From the NCBI RefSeq assembly GCF_009739465.1, contig NZ_WHOM01000040.1, positions 238,541 through 302,540 on the forward strand: a stretch of DNA of 64,000 bases, written 5' to 3'. The DNA comes from Streptomyces apocyni. Its GTDB lineage: Bacteria; Actinomycetota; Actinomycetes; Streptomycetales; Streptomycetaceae. Below, piece after piece: positions 17,931 to 26,442 of the stretch. Numbering within the stretch: position 1 is the first letter of the stretch; the number at the start of each line of letters is the position of its first letter. The translations under genes were made by a program, and so were the position numbers. The notes under the pieces are model-generated. The model saw only the letters and a list, made by a program, of their open reading frames with translations, searched no databases and was not told the DNA's origin.

Positions 17931-17956
17931 ACTGAGGCGATCAACTGAGGCGATCA
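17931..17956 (+). repeat. Tandem 13-base repeat at the adh leader
   Basis: The 13-mer ACTGAGGCGATCA occurs twice in perfect tandem (17931-17943, 17944-17956) directly before the AAGGAGA ribosome site of the alcohol dehydrogenase gene. It may be an operator for the divergent XRE regulator or a recent slippage duplication. Confidence 0.6.
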
Positions 17957-17972
17957 AAGGAGAACTATCCCC

Positions 17973-19013
17973 ATGAGCACCGTCGCCGCCTACGCCGCTC
18001 CCGCCGCCAAGGCTCCGCTGGAGCGCACCACCGTCGAGCGTCGTCCGGTCGGCGAGTTCGACGTCCTGATCGACATCAAGTACGCCGGAATCTGCCACTC
18101 CGACATCCATCAGGCCCGCGACGGCTGGGGCGAGGGCATCTACCCGATGGTGCCTGGCCACGAGATCGCCGGTCTGGTCAGCGAGGTCGGCCCCGGGGTC
18201 ACCCGGTTCGCCGTGGGTGACCGGGTGGGCGTCGGCTGCTTTGTCGACTCCTGCCGTACGTGTGAGTACTGCGAGCAGGGCCTGGAGCAGTTCTGCGTCA
18301 AGGGCATGACCGGCACCTACAACGCCCTCGACAAGAACGGCGAGCCGACCTACGGCGGGTACTCCACGCACATCGTGGTCGACGAGAACTACACCGTCCG
18401 CATTCCGGACGCCCTCGCGCTGGACGTCGCGGCGCCGCTGCTGTGCGCCGGGATCACCCTCTACTCGCCGCTGCGGCACTGGAACGCGGGCCCCGGCAAG
18501 AAGGTCGCGATCCTTGGCCTGGGCGGCCTCGGCCACATGGGCGTCAAGATCGCGGACGCCCTGGGCGCCGAGGTGACCGTACTGAGCCAGTCGCTGCGCA
18601 AGAAGGACGACGGGCTGCGGCTGGGGGCCGACCACTACTACGCGACCAGCGACCCGGCGACGTTCGAGCGGCTCGCCTCGTCCTTCGACCTGATCGTCTC
18701 GACGGTTTCCGCGCCGCTGGACATGGACGCGTTTCTGTCGCTCCTCAAGACGGACGGCGTCTTCGTGAACGTGGGCGCGCCCGAGGAGCCGAACTCGCTC
18801 AACATGGGCTCGCTGATCGGCGGCCGTAAGACGCTCGCCGGGTCGATGATCGGCGGCATCGCGGAGACTCAGGAGATGCTCGACTTCTGCGCGGCGCACG
18901 GGCTTGGCTCGGAGATCGAGCTGATCAGCGCGGACCAGGTGAACGAGGCGTACGAGCGGGTCGTGGCGAGCGATGTCCGCTACCGCTTCGTGATCGACGC
19001 GGCCACGATCTAG
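17973..19013 (+). CDS. Zinc-dependent NAD(P)H alcohol dehydrogenase
   Basis: The 346-residue medium-chain dehydrogenase has the catalytic zinc ligands Cys41 (GICHSD) and His63-Glu64 (VPGHEIAG), the structural zinc cluster Cys94, Cys97, Cys100 and Cys108, and the nucleotide motif GLGGLGHMG. The layout matches the cinnamyl-alcohol-dehydrogenase/YahK group, which mostly uses NADP to reduce aldehydes. It has a strong AAGGAGAA site. It is divergent from an XRE regulator that probably controls it. Confidence 0.92.
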   Translation: MSTVAAYAAPAAKAPLERTTVERRPVGEFDVLIDIKYAGICHSDIHQARDGWGEGIYPMVPGHEIAGLVSEVGPGVTRFAVGDRVGVGCFVDSCRTCEYCEQGLEQFCVKGMTGTYNALDKNGEPTYGGYSTHIVVDENYTVRIPDALALDVAAPLLCAGITLYSPLRHWNAGPGKKVAILGLGGLGHMGVKIADALGAEVTVLSQSLRKKDDGLRLGADHYYATSDPATFERLASSFDLIVSTVSAPLDMDAFLSLLKTDGVFVNVGAPEEPNSLNMGSLIGGRKTLAGSMIGGIAETQEMLDFCAAHGLGSEIELISADQVNEAYERVVASDVRYRFVIDAATI

Positions 19014-19094
19014 GACTGGTCCTAGGCCCGTCCTAGGCCGTCCTAGGCCGGAAGGGCGATGGTGTGGAGGGGCGCCGCGGCATAGCGTCGTAAG

Positions 19095-19155
19095 GGACCG
19101 GACCGGACCGGACCGTACTGGACTGGAACAGACCGGACCAGACCAGTCCAGACCT
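19095..19155. repeat. GGACC/GGACT-rich simple repeat
   Basis: The 60 bases before the VOC gene are built from irregular pentamers (GGACC repeated four times, then GGACT and AGACC variants). The tract lies in the leader of the VOC gene and has no coding potential I can support. It could be a slippage product. Confidence 0.6.
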
Positions 19156-19177
19156 GATACGCCGAGGGGGCAGCACC

Positions 19178-19567
19178 ATGTCCATCGATCTCAACCACAC
19201 CATCGTCTACGCCCACGACAAGCAGGCGTCCGCCGAGTTCCTGGCCGGTGTGCTGGGTCTCGAAGTCGGCAAACCCTACGGGCCGTTCGTCCCGGTCGAG
19301 GCCGAGAACGGCGTCACCCTCGACTACGCCGACAGCGGTCCGGGACCGATCGCCGCGCAGCACTACGCCTTCCTGATCTCGGAGGAGGAGTTCGACGCCG
19401 CCTTCGCCCGTATCCAGGCGGCGGATATCCCGTACTACGCCGATCCGTGGTTCCGGCGTGCCGGTGAGATCAACACGCATGACGGCGGCCGGGGAACGTA
19501 CTTCAAGGACCCGAACGGCCACGCCATGGAGATCTTCACGCGACCGTACGGCAGCGGCGGCTCCTAG
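19178..19567 (+). CDS. VOC (glyoxalase/bleomycin-resistance fold) family protein
   Basis: The 129-residue protein has the paired beta-alpha-beta-beta-beta modules of the vicinal oxygen chelate fold: it opens with DLNHTIVYAHDKQASAEFLAGVLGL and closes with the metal-binding pattern YFKDPNGHAMEIFTRPYG. Family members are dioxygenases, glyoxalases or resistance proteins. The substrate cannot be deduced. A GAGGGGG ribosome site precedes the ATG. Its stop overlaps by four bases the stop of the convergent hypothetical gene. Confidence 0.88.
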   Translation: MSIDLNHTIVYAHDKQASAEFLAGVLGLEVGKPYGPFVPVEAENGVTLDYADSGPGPIAAQHYAFLISEEEFDAAFARIQAADIPYYADPWFRRAGEINTHDGGRGTYFKDPNGHAMEIFTRPYGSGGS

Positions 19568-20040
19568 CCGAAGCCCCGCAGGTAAAGCTCGCGCAGGGCG
19601 CGCCGACCGGCGGGATCGGACAGTCGCTCCGCCGCCCATCGCAGGAAGTCGCGCTCCAGGGCGTCGATCCAGTCGTCAGCGGGATCGAACGGCCCCAGCG
19701 CGGCCGCGGAGCCGACGACGGCGAGCTCCCGGCCGCGCGGCCCGTCCACCGTGAACAGCCCGGTCCCGTCGGGCCCTTCGGACCACCGGACGCGCACGTC
19801 CTCCACGTCCATGGCGTCGCAGTCCCAGCGCAGCGCCCCGTACTGGAACCACAGCCGCCCGGCGTCGGCGTAGAGGGCGGCCAGGGGCCGCTGCCGATCG
19901 CCAGGGAGTGACACGAACCCGTGGCACGGTCGTCGCCGCCCGGGCTCGGTGGCGGGCGGCGAGACACGCCCCGACGACGGCTCCAAGTCCCACACGACGT
20001 CATACCGCTCATAGTCCCGAACCCACACCACGCCACTCAA
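19564..20040 (-). CDS. Hypothetical protein
   Basis: The 158-residue soluble protein has no recognised family. It has alternating short strands and loops in the first 120 residues (WDLEPSSGRVS, RLWFQYGALRWDCD) and a helical C-terminus (ADDWIDALERDFLRWAAERLS). The proposed start is TTG at 20040, just after the stop of the upstream minus-strand gene; GTG codons at 20031 or 20028 are alternatives. It is probably cotranscribed with that gene, and its stop overlaps that of the VOC gene. Confidence 0.6.
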   Translation of the reverse strand: MSGVVWVRDYERYDVVWDLEPSSGRVSPPATEPGRRRPCHGFVSLPGDRQRPLAALYADAGRLWFQYGALRWDCDAMDVEDVRVRWSEGPDGTGLFTVDGPRGRELAVVGSAAALGPFDPADDWIDALERDFLRWAAERLSDPAGRRALRELYLRGFG

Positions 20041-20052
20041 CCACTCATCGGC

Positions 20053-20676
20053 TCAACTGCTGTGCGGTTCGAGGCCGAGTTCGCGGTCGACGGCTGGATT
20101 GCTGCGGCCCGCGGCCTCGATGACCGCCGCCCAGCTCCCGTACTTGGCGAACAACTGGTCGGCCGTCGGGCCCAGGGGGTTGCCGTACTTCTCGATGTTG
20201 CGCTGTTCCAGCGCCTCGATCGCCTCCGGGGACATCCCGGCGCGGGTGATGTCCTTCGCTTCGTTGCGCATCCGGACCACCACCCGGGCGATCTCCTCGT
20301 CGGACTGGCACCGCGCGCGCATCTCGGCTTCCACCTCCTTCATCTGGTCGAGGAGCCCGTGGTACCGAATCCGCACCTCGCGCGCCTTCTCGCGCTCCTC
20401 GGGAGTCATCTCCCGGATCAGGCAGACGGCGGGGTCGGGGCTGGTACAGGGCGCGGCAGCCGCCACCGCGCGCGGCCCGTACGTGGCGGTGGTGGCGGCG
20501 GTGGCCGGTGAGGCGAGAGCGCCGCCCAGGGCGGCGAGGAGGACGAGGAGGGCGGCGAGTACGGCGAGTAGCGGCGGCTCAGCCGTACGCCGAGCCGCCG
20601 CTCCCTCTACGGTTACCGCTACCCGCGTACGTTCTGTGACTGAGGCTGTGACTGAGGTCGAGATTGAGGCTGACAT
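20053..20676 (-). CDS. Putative exported or membrane-anchored protein of unknown function
   Basis: The 207-residue protein has a hydrophobic segment (LLAVLAALLVLLAALGGALA, about residues 36-55) that could be a late signal peptide cleaved after PATAA. It is followed by a helical, charged domain with MTPEEREKAREVRIRYH and MKEVEAEMRARC, possibly a coiled coil. Two cysteines (CTSPDPAVC) lie just after the hydrophobic segment. The annotated ATG lacks a ribosome site, so the true start may lie within the first 20 residues. No family is recognised. Confidence 0.55.
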   Translation of the reverse strand: MSASISTSVTASVTERTRVAVTVEGAAARRTAEPPLLAVLAALLVLLAALGGALASPATAATTATYGPRAVAAAAPCTSPDPAVCLIREMTPEEREKAREVRIRYHGLLDQMKEVEAEMRARCQSDEEIARVVVRMRNEAKDITRAGMSPEAIEALEQRNIEKYGNPLGPTADQLFAKYGSWAAVIEAAGRSNPAVDRELGLEPHSS

Positions 20677-20726
20677 GCGGGCATTGTTCGCCGTACCCAG
20701 TCACGGACGGTGAAGACGCGCGCGAC

Positions 20727-21374
20727 TTAGCCCTTCTTGCACTCCTTCCAGGCGAGCCGGTAGATGGTGTTGATGTCACCGTCTGTGGAGTCCATGGTCA
20801 TGAAGCTGGTCTTCGTGTGGTCCGACGTACCGGGATCGACGCGCAGCTCCGTGTTGATGTTGAAGTTCCGCTTCACGCCGCAGGGCGCCCAGACCAGTTG
20901 CCCCCAGTCGGTCTCGTCGGTGGCCTGCCAGCTGTCGTTGAACGGCCCCGCGAACGGGTGGGTTCGGGTCGCCGTGTCCGGGGACCCCTGGAAGTAGTAC
21001 GAGGCCTTCTGCTGGCTCTTGGCGCCGGGCTGAAGTGACGCGAACCCGCGGTAGTCGGCGCTGGCGACGGCGTAGGTGAAGCCGTGCGGGACGTGCACGA
21101 TCAGGTTGAGCTGGCAGTTCTTCCGGAAGTCGACCGGGTCGGAGTTGCCGCCGACCCGGGCGAGGTAGTCGCTGTACGTCACGGTGAACGCGGTGTTGTC
21201 CGGCGAGACGGCGATCGCGGCCGTTCCCTCGCGGCATCCCGACCCGTTCACGGTCGCGATCTCGATCACGATCTTGTCGGGGGGCGGGTCGGTGATCACC
21301 GGGGTGCCTTGCGGCGCGAGCATCGTGGCGAACAGCCCGATGGCCGCACCGCTCGTGAGAATTCCGCCGTACAT
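20727..21374 (-). CDS. DUF4360 secreted protein
   Basis: The 215-residue protein has a short signal-like N-terminus (GGILTSGAAIGLFATM) and the DUF4360 pattern: VNGSGCREGTAAIAVSPDNTAFTVTYSDYLA, FRKNCQLNLIVHVPHGFTYAV, YRGFASLQPGAKSQQKASYYF and a closing LAWKECKKG. This family of beta-rich secreted proteins is common in Streptomyces and has no established function. ATG at 21374 is chosen because GGGAG lies five bases upstream; the in-frame ATGs further upstream lack a ribosome site. Confidence 0.83.
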   Translation of the reverse strand: MYGGILTSGAAIGLFATMLAPQGTPVITDPPPDKIVIEIATVNGSGCREGTAAIAVSPDNTAFTVTYSDYLARVGGNSDPVDFRKNCQLNLIVHVPHGFTYAVASADYRGFASLQPGAKSQQKASYYFQGSPDTATRTHPFAGPFNDSWQATDETDWGQLVWAPCGVKRNFNINTELRVDPGTSDHTKTSFMTMDSTDGDINTIYRLAWKECKKG

Positions 21375-21552
21375 GGGGTCTCCCATCGCTTGCGTTGAGG
21401 TGGGGGGTGTTACCTGTGCCTCGTGCAACTGCGACGGCATGCGCATGCCAACACACAACGGATCGAGCAGAATGCTACGGACCGCCCCGCCCCTCGCCTA
21501 GGGCGATGTCCGGCCACCACGACGTGACGCACGACTTTCGGACAGTGGTTCG

Positions 21553-21576
21553 CTATTCGCCTATTCGCCTATTCGC
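21553..21576. repeat. Three tandem copies of an 8-mer
   Basis: CTATTCGC is repeated three times without interruption (21553-21560, 21561-21568, 21569-21576), followed by a partial fourth copy (CTAG). It lies in the non-coding gap between the DUF4360 gene start and the end of the toxin-like gene. Confidence 0.7.
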
Positions 21577-21655
21577 CTAGGAGACGCCACAGGACGGTGC
21601 CGACCAGGAGCGGCTTCGAGCGGGAGGCGCCGCCGACAGCGAACTGAGGCTACGG

Positions 21656-21931
21656 CTACAGCGCGTCGAAAGGGGGCACGATGCGGACAACGATGATCAG
21701 TGGGTCACGTGGTGCCACCAGAAAGTAGAACCAGCCGCCAGCGGCATCCATGCGGCGCAGACCGCCCGGTCGGGGGCCATTGCCGAGGTCGCTGATGTCG
21801 ATGTCCATACCGGCAAGGGCTACGAGCTGGTCGGCCAGACGTTCCACTTCCGTCACGACGCGAGGGGGGATACCACCCGCCACATGATCCCGGTCGGGGT
21901 CGTACTCCCAACGCCAGCCGTCCGTGCTCAC
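21656..21931 (-). CDS. RelE/ParE-like putative toxin
   Basis: The 91-residue protein has a helix (RVVTEVERLADQLVALAGM) followed by strands with LRRMDAAGGWFYFLVAPRD and LIIVVRIVPPF, the general order of RelE/ParE-fold ribonuclease or gyrase toxins. The match is by pattern only. It starts at GTG 21931 with a four-base overlap (GTGA) with the upstream DUF6247 gene, so the two are translationally coupled. Many DUF6247 genes, as far as I recall, sit beside genes of this kind. Could be a type II toxin or a non-toxic relative. Confidence 0.55.
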   Translation of the reverse strand: MSTDGWRWEYDPDRDHVAGGIPPRVVTEVERLADQLVALAGMDIDISDLGNGPRPGGLRRMDAAGGWFYFLVAPRDPLIIVVRIVPPFDAL

Positions 21932-22281
21932 CGGCTCGGGAGGCCGACGGCCGCGTGCGCTTCGTCCAGGATCTGACCGATCGCAGAGGCGGCCCGCCGT
22001 GCCTCGGCAGCGTCACCCGCCTCGGCGGTGTCTTCCCAGCGGCGGAGGTCTGCTGCCAGGTCTGGCTGTCGCTGGATGTGCACGTAGACGGCCCACTGGG
22101 CGATAAACCGCTGGAGCGGTGCCAGATCGGAGCCCTGCCGTGACTGGTCGGCCGCCTGGTCCAACTCCCGGGTGAAGGCCGGTAGCGCGGCAGGCGCGAT
22201 CTGACGGATGGCCTGCCGCAGCGCGGCAACCGTGGCAGGAGGCTGGGGGATGAGCGACTGCCCGGCGGCGGAGGTGGTCAT
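21928..22281 (-). CDS. DUF6247 family protein, possible antitoxin
   Basis: The 117-residue protein resembles DUF6247: a short N-terminal linker, then helices through VAALRQAIRQIAPAALPAF, FTRELDQAADQSRQ and FIAQWAVYVHIQRQPDLAADL. It is the first gene of a coupled pair with the RelE-like gene, the usual order for type II antitoxin and toxin. The ATG at 22281 has GGGAG five bases upstream; longer in-frame starts are less likely. No DNA-binding motif is obvious, so autoregulation is not supported by the sequence. Confidence 0.6.
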   Translation of the reverse strand: MTTSAAGQSLIPQPPATVAALRQAIRQIAPAALPAFTRELDQAADQSRQGSDLAPLQRFIAQWAVYVHIQRQPDLAADLRRWEDTAEAGDAAEARRAASAIGQILDEAHAAVGLPSR

Positions 22282-22379
22282 GGTTACTCCCATGGGCGTG
22301 ATTCTGGTCCCATGCGTCAGCGTATCGACCAGGAGTACTCTCCCTCCGCTCAAACGAGTGAGGAAGGGCGCTCGCGGCT

Positions 22380-23081
22380 TCATCCCTCCGGCGCGGGTGC
22401 GACGCCAGTCGGGCAGGAGGCACCCCAGTTCGTCTCGAACGGGGTGGTCAGCTTGACGCCCGTGCCGCCGATGCCGCAGTAGCCGCCCGGGTTTTTGTCC
22501 AGGTACTGCTGGTGGTAGGCCTCGGCCGGGTAGAAGGGGCGGCCCTCCGCGGGGAGGATCTCCGTGGTGATCGTGCCGTGGCCGGAGGCGGTCAGGACCT
22601 GCTGGTAGGCGTCGCGGGAGGCGGCTGCCGCCGTGGCCTGTTCGGGGGTGTGGGTGTAGATCGCTGAGCGGTACTGGGTGCCTACGTCGTTGCCCTGGCG
22701 GAAGCCCTGGGTGGGGTTGTGGGACTCCCAGAAGAGCTTCAGGAGGCTGGTGTAGGAGACCGTGGCCGGGTCGAAGACGACGCGGACGGCTTCCGTGTGG
22801 CCGGTCATGCCCGAGCAGGCCTCGTCGTACGTCGGGTTCGGGGTGTGGCCGCCCTGGTAGCCGACCAGCGTCGTCCAGACGCCCTCGGTCTGCCAGAACT
22901 TGCGCTCGGCGCCCCAGAAGCAGCCCAGCGCGAAGTCGGCCACCTCCAGCTGCGGCGGGTAGGGGCCCACGAGGGGGTTGCCCAGGACCGTGTGGCGGTC
23001 CGGGACGGAGAACGCGGGCTCGGCGCGCCCGCTCAGGGCCTCCTCCGGGGTGGGGAGGACGGGGGTGCGGCCGAACAGCAT
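22380..23081 (-). CDS. msrA: Peptide-methionine (S)-S-oxide reductase
   Basis: The 233-residue enzyme has the catalytic motif [13 protein letters not shown], the substrate-pocket segments [15 protein letters not shown] and [12 protein letters not shown], and the C-terminal [12 protein letters not shown] with a resolving cysteine. It reduces methionine-S-sulfoxide in proteins using thioredoxin. The N-terminal extension of about 45 residues ([17 protein letters not shown]) is typical of the actinobacterial form. AGGAGA lies upstream of the ATG. Confidence 0.95.
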   Translation of the reverse strand: MLFGRTPVLPTPEEALSGRAEPAFSVPDRHTVLGNPLVGPYPPQLEVADFALGCFWGAERKFWQTEGVWTTLVGYQGGHTPNPTYDEACSGMTGHTEAVRVVFDPATVSYTSLLKLFWESHNPTQGFRQGNDVGTQYRSAIYTHTPEQATAAAASRDAYQQVLTASGHGTITTEILPAEGRPFYPAEAYHQQYLDKNPGGYCGIGGTGVKLTTPFETNWGASCPTGVAPAPEG

Positions 23082-23165
23082 GGGGTCTCCTCATGGGGGC
23101 GGGTGAGCACGGGTATGCGTACAACGCCGACGAGGGGGCGGAGATTCCGCGCCCCTCGGGGCCGC

Positions 23166-24287
23166 TCAGTGCGGCAGCGTGGCCGGGCTGCCGCCGTTCG
23201 CCTCGTAGCCCGCTACCGCCAGCGCGCGGTGGACCGTGTACATGGCGGCCGGGTCCGAAGAGAGGGTCCACGGGACCGCGCCCACATGGCCGTCCACCGC
23301 CACCAGCTGCTCCATGGCCTCGCCCCAGCGCTCGGAGCTGACCAGGAAGAAGACCAGCAGGTGGCGTACGTGAGCCAGCATCGGGTCGTCCGGGCGGGCG
23401 GAGTGGACGGCGAACTGCGCGCCCTGCACCGCGTCCCGCACCACCGCGCTCTCCCAGAAGCCGCGCACCAGGTTCACCTCGGGGAGGTGGTCGTACACCG
23501 CGAAGAGGGGGAGGGCGGCGAGGAGTGAGCCTTGCGGGGCGCGGGCCGCCGCGGCCTCGGCGAACTCGTAGGCCTGGGCGCGCGAGCCGTGCCACTTCTC
23601 GCTCACATACGGCAGCGCGGCCAGATGCGCGCCCATGTGCTGCGGCGCGCGGTCCAGAATTCTCAGCCAGAGCTGGTCGAAGTCCGCGCGCGAGTAGGCC
23701 AGTCCCCGGGCGATCGCCAGCTCGGTGATGTACGGGATGGGATCGTCCGGAGCCAGCCGCGCCGCCTCGGCGCAGGCCGCGCGGGCCTCCTCCAGGATGA
23801 TCCGGTACGCGTCGGTGCCGGGCGTCGTCGTGCGGAACGCCTGCTGTACCAGGAACTCCGCGTGCACCGCCGCGCCGCCCGCGTCATCCGGGGCCTCGGA
23901 CCGCCACTTCCGCAGCCACTGGCCGCCCGCCTTCTCCAGACCGCCACCCGGCCGCTCGGCCAGCTCAAGCGACGCGGCACCGGCGAAGGCCTGGACGCGC
24001 TGCCAGCGCGGTTCGCCCTCCCGCGCCGTACCGGCCAGCAACTGCGACGCGGCCCGCCAGTCCTGGGTGCGCTGCACCACGTCCAGTACGTCCAGCAGAT
24101 CCTGGTCCGGGCCCGGCATCCGGATGTCCAGCTCCTCCTGGCGTACGAAGCCGTAGTCGGACGGATCGGCGGCATCCGGCGCGCCGGGAGCGGCCAGCTT
24201 GATGCCGCCCGCCCCGCGCCTGCGCAGAATCATCGTCAGGACGGCCGCCAGCATCATCGCGGCCATCAGGGCCCAGAGAATCTCCAT
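23166..24287 (-). CDS. Membrane-anchored helical (TPR-like) protein of unknown function
   Basis: The 373-residue protein begins with a transmembrane helix (ILWALMAAMMLAAVLTMIL) and a basic RRRG stop-transfer, so the rest faces the cytoplasm. The soluble part is almost all alpha-helical with Ala-rich pairs (VQRTQDWRAASQLL, ARAACAEAARLAPDDPIPYI, LDRAPQHMGAHLAALPY), suggesting TPR-like or solenoid repeats and a scaffolding role. No enzyme motif is seen. It is on the msrA strand, divergent from the cystathionine gamma-synthase gene. Confidence 0.72.
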   Translation of the reverse strand: MEILWALMAAMMLAAVLTMILRRRGAGGIKLAAPGAPDAADPSDYGFVRQEELDIRMPGPDQDLLDVLDVVQRTQDWRAASQLLAGTAREGEPRWQRVQAFAGAASLELAERPGGGLEKAGGQWLRKWRSEAPDDAGGAAVHAEFLVQQAFRTTTPGTDAYRIILEEARAACAEAARLAPDDPIPYITELAIARGLAYSRADFDQLWLRILDRAPQHMGAHLAALPYVSEKWHGSRAQAYEFAEAAAARAPQGSLLAALPLFAVYDHLPEVNLVRGFWESAVVRDAVQGAQFAVHSARPDDPMLAHVRHLLVFFLVSSERWGEAMEQLVAVDGHVGAVPWTLSSDPAAMYTVHRALAVAGYEANGGSPATLPH

Positions 24288-24361
24288 ACCCCCAAGCGAA
24301 CCAGACGCCTACGACAATCGGCGAACCCGAGTGGGTCCGAGCACGACTACGCTCGGGGCGT

Positions 24362-25531
24362 ATGAGCGACAGGCACACCACTGAAAGCCACAGCGGGCAG
24401 AGTTTCGAGACGCTCGCCATCCACTCGGGCAACACCGCGGACCCCCTGACGGGCGCCGTCGTACCGCCCATCTACCAGGTCTCGACCTACAAGCAGGACG
24501 GCGTGGGCGGGCTGCGCGGCGGATACGAGTACAGCCGCAGCGCCAACCCGACCAGGACCGCCCTGGAGGAGAACCTCGCCGCCCTGGAGGGCGGCCGACG
24601 CGGCCTCGCCTTCGCGTCCGGGCTCGCCGCCGAGGACTGCCTGCTGCGTACGCTGCTGACCCCCGGCGACCACGTCGTGATCCCGAACGACGCCTACGGC
24701 GGCACCTTCCGGCTCTTCGCCAAGGTCGTCTCGCGCTGGGGCATCGACTTCTCGGTCGCCGACACCAGCGACCCGGCCTCGGTACGGGCCGCGCTGACCG
24801 ACCGTACGAAGCTGATCTGGGTCGAGACCCCGTCCAACCCGCTGCTCGGCATCACGGACATCGCCGCGCTGGCGGCCGTCGCCCGCACGGCGGGGGTCCG
24901 CCTGGTCGTGGACAACACCTTCGCCAGCCCGTACCTGCAGCAGCCGCTCGCGCTCGGCGCGGACATCGTCGTGCACTCCACGACCAAGTACATGGGCGGC
25001 CACTCGGACGTCGTCGGCGGCGCGCTCGTTGTCAGCGACGCGGAGTTGGGCGAGGAGCTGGCCTACCACCAGAACGCGATGGGCGCGGTGGCCGGGCCCT
25101 TCGACGCGTGGCTGGTGCTGCGCGGCATCAAGACCCTCGCGGTCCGCATGGACCGGCACAGCGAGAACGCGGCGCGGATCGTCGACATGCTGAGCAGCCA
25201 CGCGCGCGTGACGCGCATTCACTACCCCGGGCTGCCGGAGCACCCGGGGCACGAGACCGCGGCCAAGCAGATGAAAGCCTTCGGCGGGATGGTGTCCTTC
25301 CAGGTCGCCGGCGGCGAGGAGGCGGCGGTCGCGGTCTGCGACCGCGCGAAGCTCTTCACGCTGGGTGAGTCGCTGGGCGGCGTCGAGTCCCTGATCGAAC
25401 ACCCGGGGCGGATGACGCACGCCTCGGTGGCGGGTTCGGCGCTGGAGGTGCCGGCCGACCTGATCCGCCTGTCGGTGGGCATCGAGTCCGCCGACGACCT
25501 GCTGGCTGACCTGCGGCAGGCGCTCGGCTGA
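24362..25531 (+). CDS. metB: Cystathionine gamma-synthase
   Basis: The 389-residue PLP enzyme of the Cys/Met metabolism family has the PLP lysine Lys209 in VVHSTTKYMGGHSDVVGG, the YSRSANPTR phosphate-binding loop and ETPSNPLLGITDI. The family joins O-acyl-homoserine and cysteine into cystathionine, but gamma-lyases are very similar; the synthase assignment follows Streptomyces convention. It makes a bridge between cysteine and methionine metabolism, near ilvA, which acts on threonine from the same homoserine branch. Confidence 0.88.
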   Translation: MSDRHTTESHSGQSFETLAIHSGNTADPLTGAVVPPIYQVSTYKQDGVGGLRGGYEYSRSANPTRTALEENLAALEGGRRGLAFASGLAAEDCLLRTLLTPGDHVVIPNDAYGGTFRLFAKVVSRWGIDFSVADTSDPASVRAALTDRTKLIWVETPSNPLLGITDIAALAAVARTAGVRLVVDNTFASPYLQQPLALGADIVVHSTTKYMGGHSDVVGGALVVSDAELGEELAYHQNAMGAVAGPFDAWLVLRGIKTLAVRMDRHSENAARIVDMLSSHARVTRIHYPGLPEHPGHETAAKQMKAFGGMVSFQVAGGEEAAVAVCDRAKLFTLGESLGGVESLIEHPGRMTHASVAGSALEVPADLIRLSVGIESADDLLADLRQALG

Positions 25532-25580
25532 CGCGCAACCCGGCTGACACCCGACTCGGCTGACGCGTACGCGTGAGCGC

Positions 25581-25832
25581 TCACCAGCCCGTCAGGGGTG
25601 GGGTCGTCTCCGAGGGCGGCACCACCCAGGGTTGTTCGAGCGACGCCCAGATCACGAGGGCCAGCAGCGCCAGGGTGAACAGCACCCAGGCCAGCCGCCG
25701 TGTCCAGCGTCTGCGCCGCAGCAGGCGCCCGCCGCGCCGTACCGCGTCCGCGTACATCCGGGGCGGTACGGCGGGCGGCGGGCCGTCCAGGATGCGCCGG
25801 ATCTGGACCTCCTTGCGGTCCGGCGGGCTCAT
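25581..25832 (-). CDS. Small single-pass membrane protein coupled to a sigma-like gene
   Basis: The 83-residue protein has a cytoplasmic, basic N-terminal half (RKEVQIRRILDGPPPAVPP, then RLLRRRRWTRR) and one transmembrane helix (AWVLFTLALLALVIWASL) close to the C-terminus, with a short Pro-rich outer tail. Its ATG overlaps the TGA of the upstream sigma-like gene (ATGA), so the two are translationally coupled. That pairing suggests an anti-sigma-like partner, although no zinc-binding (ZAS) motif is present. Confidence 0.62.
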   Translation of the reverse strand: MSPPDRKEVQIRRILDGPPPAVPPRMYADAVRRGGRLLRRRRWTRRLAWVLFTLALLALVIWASLEQPWVVPPSETTPPLTGW

Positions 25833-26335
25833 GACGCCATCCGCACCGCGGCCCCGGGCCCGGGCGGGCCCGAGCGCCGCCCGCTGAGCAGGGCCGACAT
25901 CCCTCGCAGGGTGAGCGCGCGGACCCGCTCTCTGGGCAGCCCGAGCTGGGCGGCGGTCTGCTCCTCGGCGACGCCCTCGTAGAACCGCAGCACCAGGACC
26001 AGCCGCTCCTGCGGACTCAGCCGCGCCAGCACCCCCGTACCGCCGCCACGGCGCCGCAGCGACGCGGCGAGCTCCGCGTGCCAGCCGCCCCGGGCGAAGC
26101 GGGTGGCCAGCTCCTGGCGGGCGTGTTCGTACGGGTCGTCGCCGCGCAGCCGGTCCCAGCAGGCGTACGTGTGGGCCAGCGCGGCGGTCAGCAGGCGCCG
26201 CGCGCGGGGGCTGTCGTCCGGTGGCTCGGCCGTCAGCAGGGTCGCGGCATGCAGCAGCCGCCCTGCCGCGCCCGCGACGAATGCCTCGAACTCCCGGGCA
26301 CGGCGGGCGTCCTGAGTCGCCTGCCGCTGTCGCAC
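25829..26335 (-). CDS. Sigma-70 region 4-like (SigE/ECF-like) DNA-binding protein
   Basis: The 168-residue protein has a helical N-terminus resembling a degenerate sigma region 2 (ARREFEAFVAG-like helix, LLTAALAHTYACWDRL) and a clear region 4-like HTH (LSPQERLVLVLRFYEGVAEEQTAAQLG ... RVRALTLRGMSALL). It is shorter than a full ECF sigma factor and lacks a convincing region 2.4 promoter-contacting motif. GTG start at 26335. It is coupled to the downstream small membrane protein, so it may be a membrane-regulated sigma or a sigma-derived regulator. Confidence 0.72.
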   Translation of the reverse strand: MRQRQATQDARRAREFEAFVAGAAGRLLHAATLLTAEPPDDSPRARRLLTAALAHTYACWDRLRGDDPYEHARQELATRFARGGWHAELAASLRRRGGGTGVLARLSPQERLVLVLRFYEGVAEEQTAAQLGLPRERVRALTLRGMSALLSGRRSGPPGPGAAVRMAS

Positions 26336-26442
26336 CGAGCCTCCAACGGGCCCGCGACAACCGCGTACCGGGGCCCAACCTCATCATCAGGCCAGACAGC
26401 GGCCCCAGGTCAAGAGGCAGGCACCACCCGGCTCCGAGCGGG

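Noticed and set aside
17799..18899. N-terminal extension of the XRE regulator frame
   Set aside because: It reads through the antisense of the alcohol dehydrogenase; the HTH domain starts just after the ATG at 17798.
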